Part shown: one piece after another, positions 10,941 to 22,361 of the stretch
Numbering within the stretch: the first letter of the stretch is position 1
How the letters are laid out: every line of letters begins with the position of its first letter
Origin: Impatiens glandulifera
Taxonomy: Eukaryota > Streptophyta > Magnoliopsida > Ericales > Balsaminaceae
NCBI RefSeq assembly: GCF_907164915.1
Contig: NC_061865.1
Coordinates: forward strand, 53,836,587 to 53,900,586
Direction of reading: 5' to 3'
DNA length: 64,000 nucleotides
Position numbers and translations under genes: made by a program
Notes under the pieces: model-generated
What the model was told of the DNA's origin: nothing
The model's database searches: none
What the model saw: the letters and a program-made list of their open reading frames with translations, nothing else

Positions 10941-13035
10941 ATGAGCCAAAAACGTGTTAAACGTGTTCAACATGTCAAAAACGTGTTAAACATGCCAAAA
11001 ATGGGTAAAACGTGTTAACATGTGAAAAACATGTCAAATATGTCAAAATCGTGTTAATAATGTCAAAAACGTGAAAAACATGTTAAACGTGTGAAAAACG
11101 TGTTAAACATGTGAGAAACATGTTAAACGTGTGAAAAACGTGTTAAACATATCAAAAACGTGTTAAACGTGTTAAACGTGCCAAAAACGTGAAAATCGTG
11201 TTAACATGCCAAAAATGTGAAAATCATGTTAAACTTATCAAAAACGTGTTAACGTGTTAAATATGTCAAAAACGTGTTAAATGTGCCAAAACGTGAAAAA
11301 CGTGTTAAACTTGTCAAAAACGTGTTAAACGTATTAAACATGTCAAAAACACGTTAAACGTGACAAAAACGTTAAAAACGTGTTGTTAGTGTGAAAACGT
11401 GTTAAACATGTCAAAAATGTGTTAAATGTGTCAAAAACGTGTTAAACATGTCAAAAACGTGTTAAACGTGCCAAAACGTGAAAACGTGCCAAAAACGTGA
11501 AACGTGTTAAACAAGTGAAAAACGTGTTATGAGTGTGAAAACGTGTTAAAAATATTAAAAACGTGTGAAAAACGTGTTAAACGTGTTCGACTTAAAGTTG
11601 TAAGATGATTAATTTATATTGGATTAATAAATGAGAATTAAATTAAATTTATATAATTTAGGTAACCCTAACCCAACCCAAATTAAATCTAACCCATACT
11701 CAATCCAACCCAAATTAACAAACCCTAAATAATATTTTAGGTTTTGGTTGGTTGAGTTTGGATAACCCCAAATTATGCTCACCTAGTTTTTAGTTTTTTC
11801 TATGAAAATATATATACAAAATGATGTCGACTTCTTAACTATGTATGTTTTCTAAATTAAAAAATAAAAATGAAGTGTTTTAGATTTTATATAGTCAAAC
11901 TTAAAATGGTGTTCCATTTTGTTTGGGTGCATAATATATAGGCATTGACCTATCATTTGTTTGTTTAATTCAAGTCTTTCCATATTATTAAATACAAATA
12001 TTTGATTTTGATTTTATAACTTTTTTAAATGTCACAATTGTATTAAATACTAAGCTGAAAAATCTGGATAACTCTTAAAAGAATTGACAGATTATGATTT
12101 TTCACTTTCTCATATTCCAAAATAAATATGTCAAACCCTAATAACAATTAGATATAAACAATAACTCAAATTGTTTATAAATGATATCATCATCCAAAAA
12201 TTGTTTTTCTTAATTTTAAAAAAATATATCAAAGTATTTGAAATTTTAAATAATATATATGTAATAATTAAATTATTAATAACATCATTTCAAATATACC
12301 TTTTTTTACTCAAGTTAGGATAAAAAGTTTTATTATAATTTTTTCTTTTTTTTTGTATTTTTTTTAAATAAATTTGTAATGAATAATAAAATTCTTTATT
12401 GTTTAGCTCTTTAATTATTTAACATCGAAGGATGTCTTATTTATCTTTAAATCACGAAATAATGTAGTCAATACTATTTTAGTTGATTTATTCTATTTTA
12501 AGAATTTGTTTTACTACTATCTCCGTCTTGTTTGATTTTATAAAATTTTCGTGAAACACCATTTATACTATATTTATTGTAAGTAAAAATTTGTACTGTA
12601 AAATAATATATTGATGATGTTATATATTTAATTATATTTATTAGCGTTTATGACAAAATGGGATTATAACATGTTAACTTTATAGATTTAAAAATAAAAG
12701 ATTGATTTGACATTTTAACTTACTAAATTTAAAAATAAAATATCGGTTAAACATATTAATTTCTTAAATTAAAAAATATATATATATCAGTTCAAAATGT
12801 TGACTTACTAAATTAAAAAAGAAAAAAGTCATAAAAACAATTATCGATTGAAACTTTATTCGTGTTTTAAATAATAAATAATAAGTTATTTTATTTAAAA
12901 AAACATTAAAAAAATGGAATTGAAAAATATAAAATTACACTCAATTAAATTACATTGAAATTCTAATTTTAATTCTAAAACCAGATAAACATAAAATTCA
13001 ATTGACTAAATCCAAGATAATAATGCATCTATAAA

Positions 13036-14153
13036 CAGGGGCGGAGCCACACATGGGCTAGGGCGAGGGCGGGCTCCAGCCCCACCTAAATTAAAATATT
13101 AAAATAAAACATTATATATATTTAATAAATGGCTCTTAGCCCAGTTGGTCATATGACTAAACTATGAAGATGAGGTCAAGATCAAACCCTGTCCTCACCT
13201 TCAATTTTTAAATATTATTTTTTTATCTAAAAATTAATTCATAATTATTTTATTTTATACCAACAATATTTTCTAATATACATAAAATTTAATTAATATA
13301 TAAATAAGATTTATTTATATAAATAACTTTAATTTATTATATTTTAAAATATAATTTTTATCTATAAATTAATTCATAATTATTTTATTTTATACTAACA
13401 ATATTTTCTAATATATAAATATATATAATAATTCATAAATTTTAATTAATATATAAATAAAATTTATTTATATAAATAAAGTATAAAAAAATGTATTTAA
13501 ATAAAGAATTTGATATCCCTACTCAAAAACCTAACAAATCTTCTAGAATTGATGTTGATGTAAGTTCTTTTAAACTTGATCCAGCATTACGTATTTCGAT
13601 ATGGAAATATCCTTTTAATAAAATGGATGAAATTAGACGAGCTTATATAAGAACGGTTCCAAAGTCATTGGTTTAAGAAATTTACTTGGTTAGAATACTC
13701 TCCTTTGAAAGATGTTACTTTTTGTTTCTCATGTTTCTTATTTGAACATAAGCAACCCCAAAAACCTACATTTACAATAGATAAATTCAAATATCGAAAA
13801 CGAGTTAATGATGGGGATATATGCTCTTTTGTTATGCATATAGGATGTAATATTTCACCACATAATAGGGCAGTTGAATATCTTGATAATCTAATGAATA
13901 TCCTTGTCATATTGATAAAGTACTGAATGCATAGTATTCAGATGAAAACAAAATAACAGATTACGGCTTACAGCAACTATTGAAAGCACTCGGTGGCTCA
14001 CTTTGCAAGCGTGTGCATTGAGAGGGCATGACGAGTCTCCATCTTTGAATAATCGTGAAAATTTTATTGAAAAAAAGCGGAGTATAGAAAGTTAAATCTG
14101 AGATGTAAGTTGGAGTCAGCCCCAGGTAATTTTTTATCCTGGCTCCGCCCCTG
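13036..14153 (+). mobile_element. Internally deleted hAT transposon with TTF-type transposase remnant
   Basis: Terminal inverted repeats CAGGGGCGGAGCCA (left) and TGGCTCCGCCCCTG (right) bound 1118 bp. They are flanked by TCTATAAA (13028-13035) and TCTATAAG (14154-14161), a hAT-style 8-bp target duplication with one change. Unit A carries the empty site (TAATGCATCTATAAACCTTAAT at 7881-7902), which confirms both borders. The interior holds only the N-terminal part of a transposase. Confidence 0.9.
13491..14078 (+). pseudogene. hAT transposase N-terminal fragment (TTF zinc-finger type)
   Basis: Frames 13491-13676 and 13705-13926, then an unlabelled frame to about 14075, together read through WFKKFTWLEYSPLKDVTFCF (zinc-finger region), SPHNRAVEYLDNLMN, and then TRWLTLQACALRGHDESPSL. 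These are the order and motifs of the TTF-type zinc finger and following region of plant hAT proteins (zinc finger MYM-type 1-like). Frameshifts and stops break it, and the catalytic RNase H-like core and C-terminal dimerisation region are missing, removed by an internal deletion before the right TIR. Confidence 0.8.
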
Positions 14154-14711
14154 TCTATAAGTTTAATAACTTATTGTTAAAAACCTTAATTTCAAAACTC
14201 CATAAGAAAAATGAAATACTAGAAGAAATATCACCAAAATTGTATCAAATTAAAAACATAATAGATCACTTTGGGATAGTTAGAAGTATAATTTGATATT
14301 TATGGTTATATTAATATATAATTTAAAAATTATGTTAATATAATTTTGAAATTATATAGTAATATAATGTTTAATATTATTAAAAATTAGTATGGTGTAG
14401 TTGGTTAAGAATGAGTGTAATGTAGTTTGATATATGATTAATTAACATTGTTTGACTAACATATTAAGCGATTTATTAACAGTAATGCGAAAACCCGACA
14501 TTACTTATAATTAATTATTATAAGTATATATATACTCGAGTGGAAATAAGTGTCATTTATATTTGTAAAAATTATAATTTTTATTATATTATTTTTATAA
14601 TGAGTAATGATATATTTTGAAATTTGTTTTTACAAGACAAAATAATATGTCATCTGATGAGAAGATTGAATGTAATAGTTTTTATTCAATAATTGAATAA
14701 CATAAAGGGTA

Positions 14712-15412
14712 GTAGCGGAATAATTGGAATAACATAAAGGGTAGTAGCGGGAGAGGAGGAAAGAAAATTAAATGGACTGCTCTCTGTATGCCAAAAGAGG
14801 AGGGAGGTATTGGCCTGAAGAACTGCATCGAGTGGAACAAGGTTCTAACCTTCAAGCATCTGTGGGCATTGGAACGCAACAAGTAATCATTATGGATCAA
14901 ATGGGTACACACGCGATTAATGAAACTGGAAACCAGTATTTGGACGTGTAAAATCAATTAAGGTATGAGCTGGTTACTAAAGAAATGGAAAGAAATCAAA
15001 GAAGCAACACTACTCAAAGCCGAAGGAAACAGATTCACAACAAACGTATTCAATTGCGGCTTTGGAGCAGTAGTTTACAACATTTGGCAGGAATGTAATG
15101 CGAGAGTTTATGGCAGAACTCGTATAAGTGTTGAAGAATTATGTAGAAACATAGTCCCAGATTGTGGTGCACTTGCGGGAACGTGGAAAAAAGTTTCAAG
15201 TACGGAGTAAAATTGTCAGCAGAAATTTAAATTTACCGTTTACTAAAATTATTAGAATCGAAAACATTGTAATCAGATAGTTATGTTTTTGCTTTTATTC
15301 AGAATGATACGACTTCAAAATCATTCTAGGTCTGTCTAGAATGATTTCTTAAACTCGTTGTTTTTTTCTGTTTTGAAAATTTTTTAATGAAATGACGCTA
15401 GGTCGTTTATCA

Positions 15413-15430
<18 letters not shown>
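14712..15430 (+). mobile_element. 5'-truncated LINE (L1-type), copy 1
   Basis: 14740-14960 encodes the region after the RT domain (KWTALCMPKEEGGIGLKN, then KHLWALERNK). The 14965-15210 frame encodes the C-terminal end (VVYNIWQECNARVYGRTRIS, PDCGALAGTWKKV), separated by stops and an internal deletion. The 3' end has ATGACGCTAGGTCGTTTATC and an A-run. At the left border a 32-bp block (ATAATTG[G]AATAACATAAAGGGTAGTAGCGG) is repeated, at 14690 and 14721. Unit A lacks the whole insert. Confidence 0.85.

Positions 15431-15492
<62 letters not shown>
15431..15492. repeat. (TA)n microsatellite
   Basis: About 31 uninterrupted TA units following directly on the LINE A-tail, as is common when poly(A) tails seed microsatellites. 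Confidence 0.95.
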
Positions 15493-15495
<3 letters not shown>

Positions 15496-16179
15496 GATCT
15501 ATCTTTTTTTTTTTAATTCACATGCTTTCTGTTTGAGGAATTATGTCTCCTGTTTTTAAGGTTTATTATAATAATAATAATAATTAATAATATATATAAT
15601 ATATTGAGAAATAAAAATTGAAATTCAATTTCAAGAATAGGATGCATAACTCTTGGACGGTAAGAGGCCACATAAAACCTTTTTTTAAAATAAAAAATAT
15701 GTTTCTCTTGCTTTGAATACTCATCATCTTACTAATTTATAGAACAAATAACTAATCAATAATCTATTCTTTTTATTAACTAAATGTAAAAAATATTATT
15801 AAATCTATATATTGTTTAAAAAATATATTAAAAAAAATAAAAAAGTGTATATGTTGTAACCATATGACGTTCACATTATTTATTACATTTTAAAACATAA
15901 CCCACCTTACGAAATTAAATTTGATAGTCTTCAATGAATCGTTAAAGTATCTTTTAAGTGGAATTGAATGAAATGGTTTTCAATAGCTCATAAATACATC
16001 TCTAGATCTCCTCGTAACATTTGCCTATAATATTGTCGCAAAGAAAACCAACTAGTAGAAGTAAGTTTATAAGTTCCTAGCTAAATCTATTAGTAAGCAG
16101 CCGAACTAAGTGCTTAAATATTCAATTAATTATTATTTGTTTATAATATTTTGATGTAATATAAATAACCTAGTTATTC

Positions 16180-16610
16180 ATGTTTAAAGGGAACGACGAA
16201 GAAGACTTGTCTAGATTTTACATTATTTCTTTATATAATTCTATCAGGTTAAATTGTTATATCACAAAAACAAAATATATATATATATATATACATATAT
16301 ATTCTATCATGATTGTTATTTTAATTTATTTTAGTTTATTTTATGAATATTTTGTTCTTAATATTTTGTAGGTATGGTTATATTGTCAACGGCAGCATAT
16401 ATCGAAATAATCGACGACAAATTCAAGCAAACATTTCTGGTGTATGGTAAAATGTACAATAATTTGGACCTAAAACTCCATATTGTTATAACTACAAATG
16501 TAGTTGTCATTCTAGAATTGGATATTGCATTACCTTTGTTTTACCGACAAATTTGATCAAGACATAAAGTCTCCATCATAATTTCCATTTGATTTCAAAA
16601 TAAAGATATC
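16180..16610 (+). pseudogene. Defensin-like pseudogene B
   Basis: The two-exon layout of genes A and C is kept (donor after 16247, acceptor before 16372), and the exon 2 start (GGTATGGTTATATTGTCAAC) is recognisable. The in-frame ATGs are lost (ATG to ACG at the position matching 9163). In the frame matching A, the Cys region keeps FWCMVKC and then meets several stops. A later frameshift puts the CSC motif into another frame. No cysteine-rich peptide can be made. Confidence 0.75.
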
Positions 16611-17894
16611 GTGTTTATTTGTGGAAGTAATTGAAAATTATTGTGATCTCTAAAATAAGAATTAAAAAAAATATTTAATTTTGTAACAATATTTAATTTT
16701 TAGTTATTATTATTCATCTGTCAACATTAAAAAAATATTTTCTATATGAAAAGTGTTGAGATCAAAGAAAGTGAAACAAAATTTGGATTTGTACTTTTTT
16801 TTTTCTATGAAAAAACATATGCATAATGATGTCAACTATACTACTTAACCATTATGTTTTCTAAATTCAAAAAAACAAATTAAGTGTTTTAGATTTAATA
16901 TAGTTTGTTTGGGTGCATAATATATAGGCATTGACCTATCATTTGTTAGTTTAATTCAAGGCTTTCCATATTATTAAATACAAATATTTGATATGTTTTA
17001 TAAATTTATTTTTTAAAATGTCACAATTTTAATAAATACTATGCTGAAAATATTTCAATAGCTCTTAAAAGAATTGACACATCATGATTCTTCACTTTCT
17101 CATATTCCAAAAGAAATTAAATATGTCAAATCCTTATAACATTTAGATATAAAAAAAACTCTCAAATTGTTTACAAATGGTATCATTATCCTACAATTGT
17201 TTTTCTTAATTTAAAAATATATATATATACCAAAGTATTTGTAATTTTAAATAATATATATATGTAATAATTAAATTATTAATAACATCATTTCAAATAT
17301 ACCTTTTTTTTTTACTTAAGCTAGCACCAAAAAGAGTTTAATTTACAATTTTTGTTTCTTTTTGACTTTTTTTAAGAAAAATCTCTAATGAATAATAAAA
17401 TGCATTATTGTTTAGCTCTTTAATTCTTTAACATCAAAGGAAAGTAGGACTTATTTATCTTTTCACCACTAAATAATGTAGTCAATACTATTTTAATTGA
17501 TTTGTTTTATTTTGAGAATTTGTTTTACTACCATCTCCGTCTTGTTTGATTTCAGAAAATTTTCGTGGAACACCATTTATACAATATTTTTTAAAATAAA
17601 TTTGTACATTAAAATGATATATTGGTGATGTTATATATTAAATTGTGTTTATTAGCATTTATGGCAAAATGAGATGATATCGGAATTGATGACACAAATA
17701 TCATCTCGATCAAATAACGATCAAACCGGTTAAAAATATACATAAACTAGAAATTCAGATAAAAACTGCTGGTCAAATTATAATTCTCATCCTTAAACAC
17801 ACTAGCATCATGACTTAAAAGGGTTCCAAGTTAGAATTGAAGTTATACATTATTGTCCTAATTTGAATAAATAATTAAACTAGCTATAAAAAAG

Positions 17895-19109
17895 ATGAGG
17901 AGGGATAAAGAGAAGGAAATTTCATGTTCTACCCACATTTCAAACAAAACTTTCTCAAACTAAACAAGTGTTTGGACAAGCAAAGTGAAAGTAGGTATGG
18001 GCGGGTCTCTAAAGAAGATTCTAAAACTAAAGACAACATCACATCGCTATTTGACATAAAACTGGGAAATGACCGAGGCACATTGTTTTGGCACGACTCA
18101 TGGTTTGAAAACCGACCACTTATTCTTAAGGGAGATTTCTGAAATATACGTATTAGAAGGGATTGGTTGGTTGCCACGGTAAGAGACGTAAGAGATGGGG
18201 GAATGAGGTTCACTACTTAGGCGGGTTCCAGAAGGGAAGCAAGTTCATGAACATATCAAAAACATTCATTTTCAACAGAGACACGATATACATTCATGGG
18301 AAGTCGAGGAAAGCGGGAAGCTTATTTCCAGTAAGGTTTGGAACATTATTCGAGAGAGAGGGCAAGTTGTTGATGGGCTCCACTTGTTTGGTCTTCGAAG
18401 GTCATCCCATGCATGATTTCGTTCTTTGGTTAAATTTTAATGGGAGGCTTAATACATGGGACCATATTCGAAGATACATGGATATACCGGATGCTAACTG
18501 CCTATTATGCGAGGAGAACGAGGCGTCCATTGCTCACTTACTCGGGGGTTGCCCGTTTACTAAGCTAGTGTGGAGTAAATTTGTCTCAGCTATGGGTTTA
18601 TTGAGTTTTCTGGGAGCGTGGAAGGATATCAAAGTTGTTGGTCTAACCAAAGCGAAAGGTAATAAATTTCCAGAAAGTGTACTTAAGTACGGATTTGCTT
18701 AAATAGTCTACCATCTATGGGTTGATAGAAACACGCGAATATTTGTAAGAGTCCGTAGAAGTGTAATCGATGTTCGGAGTGATAGCATGTTTGATTGTGG
18801 AGCGCTTATGAATACTTGGAGGAGAATTCCCGAGGGTGAGCAAGAATGGAGCCTATGTCTTCATGGAGAATTCCGTATGAAGAAGTCACTAGTTTCGAAA
18901 AAGTGAAAGTGAGATAAAAGATCAAGTGTTTGATTGTTTGTAATTAATTAGACTTGTTTCTTTGTACGTTTTTTTTATGTTTCTTTGATATTCCGAACAT
19001 TTGTTTATTCTAGAATGTTAGAATAAAAGCACGGAACTATGTCCGTTTCTTCCCTTTGGGGATTTTTAATAAAATAGCAAATAAGTCGTTTTAAAAAAAA
19101 AAAAAAAAA
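17895..19109 (+). mobile_element. 5'-truncated LINE (L1-type), copy 2
   Basis: Frame 18040-18140 reads DRGTLFWHDSWF. Frame 18163-18702 carries the zinc-binding region of plant LINE reverse transcriptases (HDFVLWLNFNGRLNTWDHIRR, CLLCEENEASIAHLLGGCPF, VWSKF). A stop at 18700-18702 is followed by the same frame continuing (VYHLWVDRNTRIF) to about 18905. It ends in an A17 run at 19092-19109. It sits at the downstream end of unit B; unit C lacks it (ACTAGCTATAAAACAG at about 32652). Confidence 0.85.
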
Positions 19110-20303
19110 GCCACATTTATAATCTTTTTTTCAAATTATTCATTTTCCCTCTCTAAATTATTAATTAACTCATTAATTAACCTCTTCTCTATCTTAACCC
19201 ATTAATTAATCTCTTTCTTAATTATTAATTAATCTCCTCTCTCTCTTTAAACTATTAATTAACTCATTAATTAACCTCTCCCTCAATTAATTAAAATATA
19301 TTATATAAATATAAAATCAAATAACATGGGACAATGTAAAATAAAATAACATGTGTAAAATAATTTGTGTAAATATTAAAATAAAATAACATGTGTAAAA
19401 TAACATCTTTAGATCTTCTCCTCACATTTACCTATATATATATTGTCACAAAGGAAACCAATTAGTAGAAGTTTATAGGTTCCTGGCTAAATCTATTTGT
19501 AAGCGGCAGAACTGAGGGCTTAAATATTCAATTAATTATTATTTATTTATAATGTTTTGATCGAATATAATTAACCTAGCTATTCATGTTTAAATTGCAC
19601 TTTTTTATTTTAAGAAAGAATCACAGTTTCAAATTCAAACACAATCCTTCAACATATGTTGTGAGAATGAAACACAATATTTTTTCTCTTTAATCTAGCA
19701 TTAATTAGTAGAGTTTTATGTTTAAATCACTTTTAAAATTCAAATACATTTTTGGTTATTTTTATTTAACTCTTAACTATTTTTTCTATTATAATTAAAA
19801 TTTTGTGACTTTTTTATGTCTTTGTTAGAGACCATCAATTTATTTGTAAATTAGTATTTTGTAACTATTACTATCACAATTATTTTTAAAATTGTCAAAA
19901 CAAAAGTGAAAGTGATTTTGTATAAAAATTTGTGTTTAAATTATATACAACTTTTTCAAATAAAAAGTAGAGGAAAATAAATAAATTTTTGATAAATTTA
20001 AGATCAAGTTAAAACAAACAAAATTTAGTCAATTGTTTCTACCAAACATCATTGGTTTAGAGTGTTGTGGTAAGGTTTATTAAGCAATATATAAAAAACA
20101 TATATTACAATATTTTTCAATTTGTTTTGAAATATGTAAAATTGTATTTTAAAGCCATATTATCTAATATGGAGAGAGTCCACGAAAAACATTATACATT
20201 CTATAAGGACTCATAATTTACTATTGTATAGGCTTATGAATTCACTACATTAAATTGTATTATAAATTTGATTCATATTTTCATTATATATTTTTCAGTC
20301 AAA
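19110..20303. other. AT-rich flank with an orphan fragment of unit B
   Basis: 19140-19300 is a run of ATTAATTAA / CTCTC low-complexity blocks. 19395-19597 matches the promoter side of unit B (16000-16190), including GGAAACCAATTAGTAGAAG and CTATTCATGTTTAAA, and stops at the pseudogene's ATG. This is a third, strongly truncated copy (B'). The rest is the upstream region of the XTH-like gene; no gene is seen. Confidence 0.65.
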
Positions 20304-20553
20304 ATGTCTACAAACTCAATCCCAGTTAGAGATATTGTGATTCTTCTAAGTTTATGGGTTACAATTGTCATAAGTGACAATTTTAACGTAAACTTCGAAC
20401 CTGGATGGGGATCTAATCATTTGACTGTGCTCGATCAAGGAAATACAGTAGAGCTTCTTATGGATCAATCATCTGGTATGAATATTATCTCTAGTATATG
20501 GTATATTATTAAAGTTGAATATAAAGACTAATGGTACATGATTCTAATATTTT

Positions 20554-20599
<46 letters not shown>

Positions 20600-20803
20600 G
20601 ATTAGGTGAGGGAATTTGGTAAGGGAATTTGGTGAGGGAATAACTTGGCATAATCTTATTCGCTGAAAAAATCAAATAATTTCTCTCTTTTATCTCTTTC
20701 CTCCCACTTTTACATTTTTCAACCAATGAAGGTGATGTCAAGTCATTCCCTCACCAAATTCTCTCACCAAATTCCCTCACTAAATTCCCTTTCTCTATCA
20801 CTC

Positions 20804-20862
<59 letters not shown>

Positions 20863-22361
20863 GAAATTAATATTTTATTTCAAAAATGTTTACGTATAGA
20901 TAAAAAAAAAAAACTTATTATAAATTTAATTTCAACTAAGAACATTCTGATTTAAATGGGTAAATGAATGTAAATAATTTTGGAATGAAAATATATCAAC
21001 CATGAAGTTACCTTAAAAAAATGTAATTAGATTACTAATTTTGTATTTAACAGATTTTGGGGGTAACATTAATATCATTCCACAAAAAAAATATTATAGA
21101 CACCTTGTTGATTTTAATTTGTACTAATCTTTAAATTTATTTTAAGATGAGAAATTATGTATAAGTTTTTTTTTTATCAAATTTCAAGGACTTTATTGAT
21201 TTTTGTTTTGGTTTGTAGGTGCTGGGTTTAGATCCAAACATGAGTATTACAATGGTGTATTTAGAATGAGAATGAAGCTACCACAATACAAAACCGGTGG
21301 AATTATTATCTCCTTTTATGTAAATATTTTTATATTAAACTTCATTTTATCCATTTTTTTGTTAAAATATTTATTAATAGAGTTTTGTGAAATATTCTAA
21401 TTATTATAATATATATATGTTCACCTTGGTGTTAACTAATGATTTTTTAATTGTTTCATTGGATGAATATAATGAAATGGTTATACATTTTTAGAAAGTA
21501 TAATCAATATATAATGTATAAAATTGTGAACATTTTACTTAATTCTGGTTCATTATTACTAAACAAATAATCTAAAAGGTGTCAATGAAGGAATTAATCA
21601 ATCAATCATGTCAACTCATTGAATTGATTTAATTTGATTTTCTCTAAGTTAATTACATTTTTTTTGTTTCTTATGTTTAACAGTTGATATCAAAACAAGG
21701 TACTGGAAATCATGATGAACTTGACTTTGAGTTTATTGGCATAAGTGGATTATTACAAACAAATATCTTCACCAATGATGGAGGACATAGGGAAGAGAAA
21801 ATTAAACTTTGGTTTGATCCCACTCAGGAATTTCACACTTATGAAATTGATTTGAATTGGAATAGAATTTTGTAAGTTTTCTTCTTTCCTATTAATGTTT
21901 AAAATACTAACTGGTAGAGGTTAATTTGTTTGAATTAAATTACTTATTTATCTTATGATAAGGATTGATCATATGTTGATGCCACTAAACTTATAAAGTG
22001 TTAAAATTAACTAAAAAGCTGCATAAAATCTCATACCGATATCTAGCTCTAAGAGTCGGACTGAGTTTAATCGATTTTGATTGGCATTGATAGGTTTATC
22101 GTAGACGGTAGACAAATAAGGGAGTTCAAGAACAGTGGAGGGAACTACATAACAAAACCATTGCATGTGGAGGCAAGCATTTGGAATGCAGCTTGGGCTG
22201 GGAATGTGGATTGGTCAAAAGGACCTTATAAAACCTATTATCAAGACTTCTATATTCAAGGCACTATAGCTAATTCAGGAAACATTCAAATGGATAGTAA
22301 TTCTTCCAACATTCATAATAACTCCAAAGACAGTAATAATTCCAAAGGGATAATCAATTAA
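20304..22361 (+). CDS. XTH-like glycoside hydrolase family 16 protein, C-terminal domain missing
   Basis: Four exons: 20304-20475, 21219-21319, 21684-21871 and 22094-22361; all introns GT-AG and in phase; 242 residues. Residues 8-24 are a signal peptide. The body reads as a xyloglucan endotransglucosylase/hydrolase: an N-terminal strand region, then HDELDFEFIG at 101-110 with likely nucleophile Glu103 and acid/base Glu107, then LWFDPTQEFHTYEIDLNW and later VDWSKGPYKTYYQDFYIQG. In the family these enzymes cut and rejoin wall xyloglucan. Oddities: the N-glycosylation sequon that usually follows the active site is absent. The usual Cys-containing C-terminal domain (about 60 residues) is replaced by an Asn/Ser-rich tail (SNIHNNSKDSNNSK). 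The active-site Ile is Leu. It may be a recent, altered family member or on the way to a pseudogene. Confidence 0.78.
20560..20592. repeat. (TA)n microsatellite, left of MITE
   Basis: Pure TA run in intron 1 of the XTH-like gene, directly before a MITE-like element. Confidence 0.9.
20598..20808. mobile_element. MITE-like element in XTH intron 1, family shared with 52296-52408
   Basis: The ends are inverted: ATGATTAGGTGAGGGAATTTGG on the left, and on the right the reverse complement of GAGGAGTGATAG with GGGAATTTAGTGAGGGAATT. The GAGGGAATTTGGTGAGGGAAT block is itself repeated at each end. The centre carries GGCATAATCTTATTCGCTGAAAAAATC and GTGATGTCAAGTCATTCCCTCAC. Both central blocks recur in opposite orientation at 52296-52408. 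It lies between two TA runs; TA target use would fit a Stowaway-like element. Confidence 0.65.
20805..20858. repeat. (TA)n microsatellite, right of MITE
   Basis: About 27 TA units in intron 1 of the XTH-like gene. Confidence 0.9.

Larger units (their letters stand above)
9890..11590. repeat. Large inverted array of a ~20-bp AACACGTTTTTGACACGTTT-type repeat
   Basis: From about 9890 to 10384 the plus strand carries tens of imperfect copies of TTTAACACGTTTTTGACACG. From about 10388 to 11590 it carries the reverse complement (CGTGTTAAACGTGTCAAAAA), so the whole is a giant imperfect palindrome with its turning point near 10385. The right arm is longer and is split by two SINE copies (10669-10940). 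Units vary in length, losing or gaining A/T and swapping G/A in a way that suggests methylated-C decay (CACG to CATG or CACA). Confidence 0.85.
9728..11793. mobile_element. TIR element filled with an inverted short-repeat array
   Basis: The unit B sequence reads straight through the insertion point (GATTTGTAC, T-run, CTATGAAAA at 16788-16813), which defines the insert. It begins GGGGTGAGCA and ends near TGCTCACCTAG, short terminal inverted repeats. TTTTTTCTA is present at both borders (9719-9727 and 11794-11802), a probable 9-bp target duplication, although T-runs make the exact border uncertain by about 8 bases. Just inside the ends lie (C)TAACCCAACCCA-type blocks in opposite orientation. 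There is no transposase, so it is non-autonomous. The TSD length suggests a Mutator-like mobiliser, but this is inference. Confidence 0.7.
7786..12935 (+). repeat. Segmental repeat unit A (defensin-like locus)
   Basis: The start (ATTAAATTACATTG near 7784) and the whole upstream, gene and downstream sequence align with unit B from about 12936 and with unit C from about 24480. Shared landmarks include GTATGGTGTAGTTGGTTAA (8069 and 14391), ATAATGAGTAA (8270, 14597 and 24522), TCTCTTTGAAGATTTGCTCAAT (A and C) and the GCATTGACCTATCATTTGTT block (11941, 16928 and, as GGATTGACC, 26869). Unit A is about 3.1 kb when the 2.07-kb insertion at 9728-11793 is removed. Confidence 0.8.
12936..17890 (+). repeat. 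Segmental repeat unit B (dead defensin-like locus)
   Basis: Aligns with unit A over the upstream region, gene and downstream region. It is interrupted by a hAT element (13036-14153) and a truncated LINE (about 14712-15430). Its promoter side (15640-16180) differs from A and C and instead matches the orphan fragment at 19395-19597. Confidence 0.8.

Noticed and set aside
9890..11590. CRISPR-like regular repeats
   Set aside because: Units are adjoining and variable with no unique spacers, both orientations occur, and the DNA is plant nuclear.
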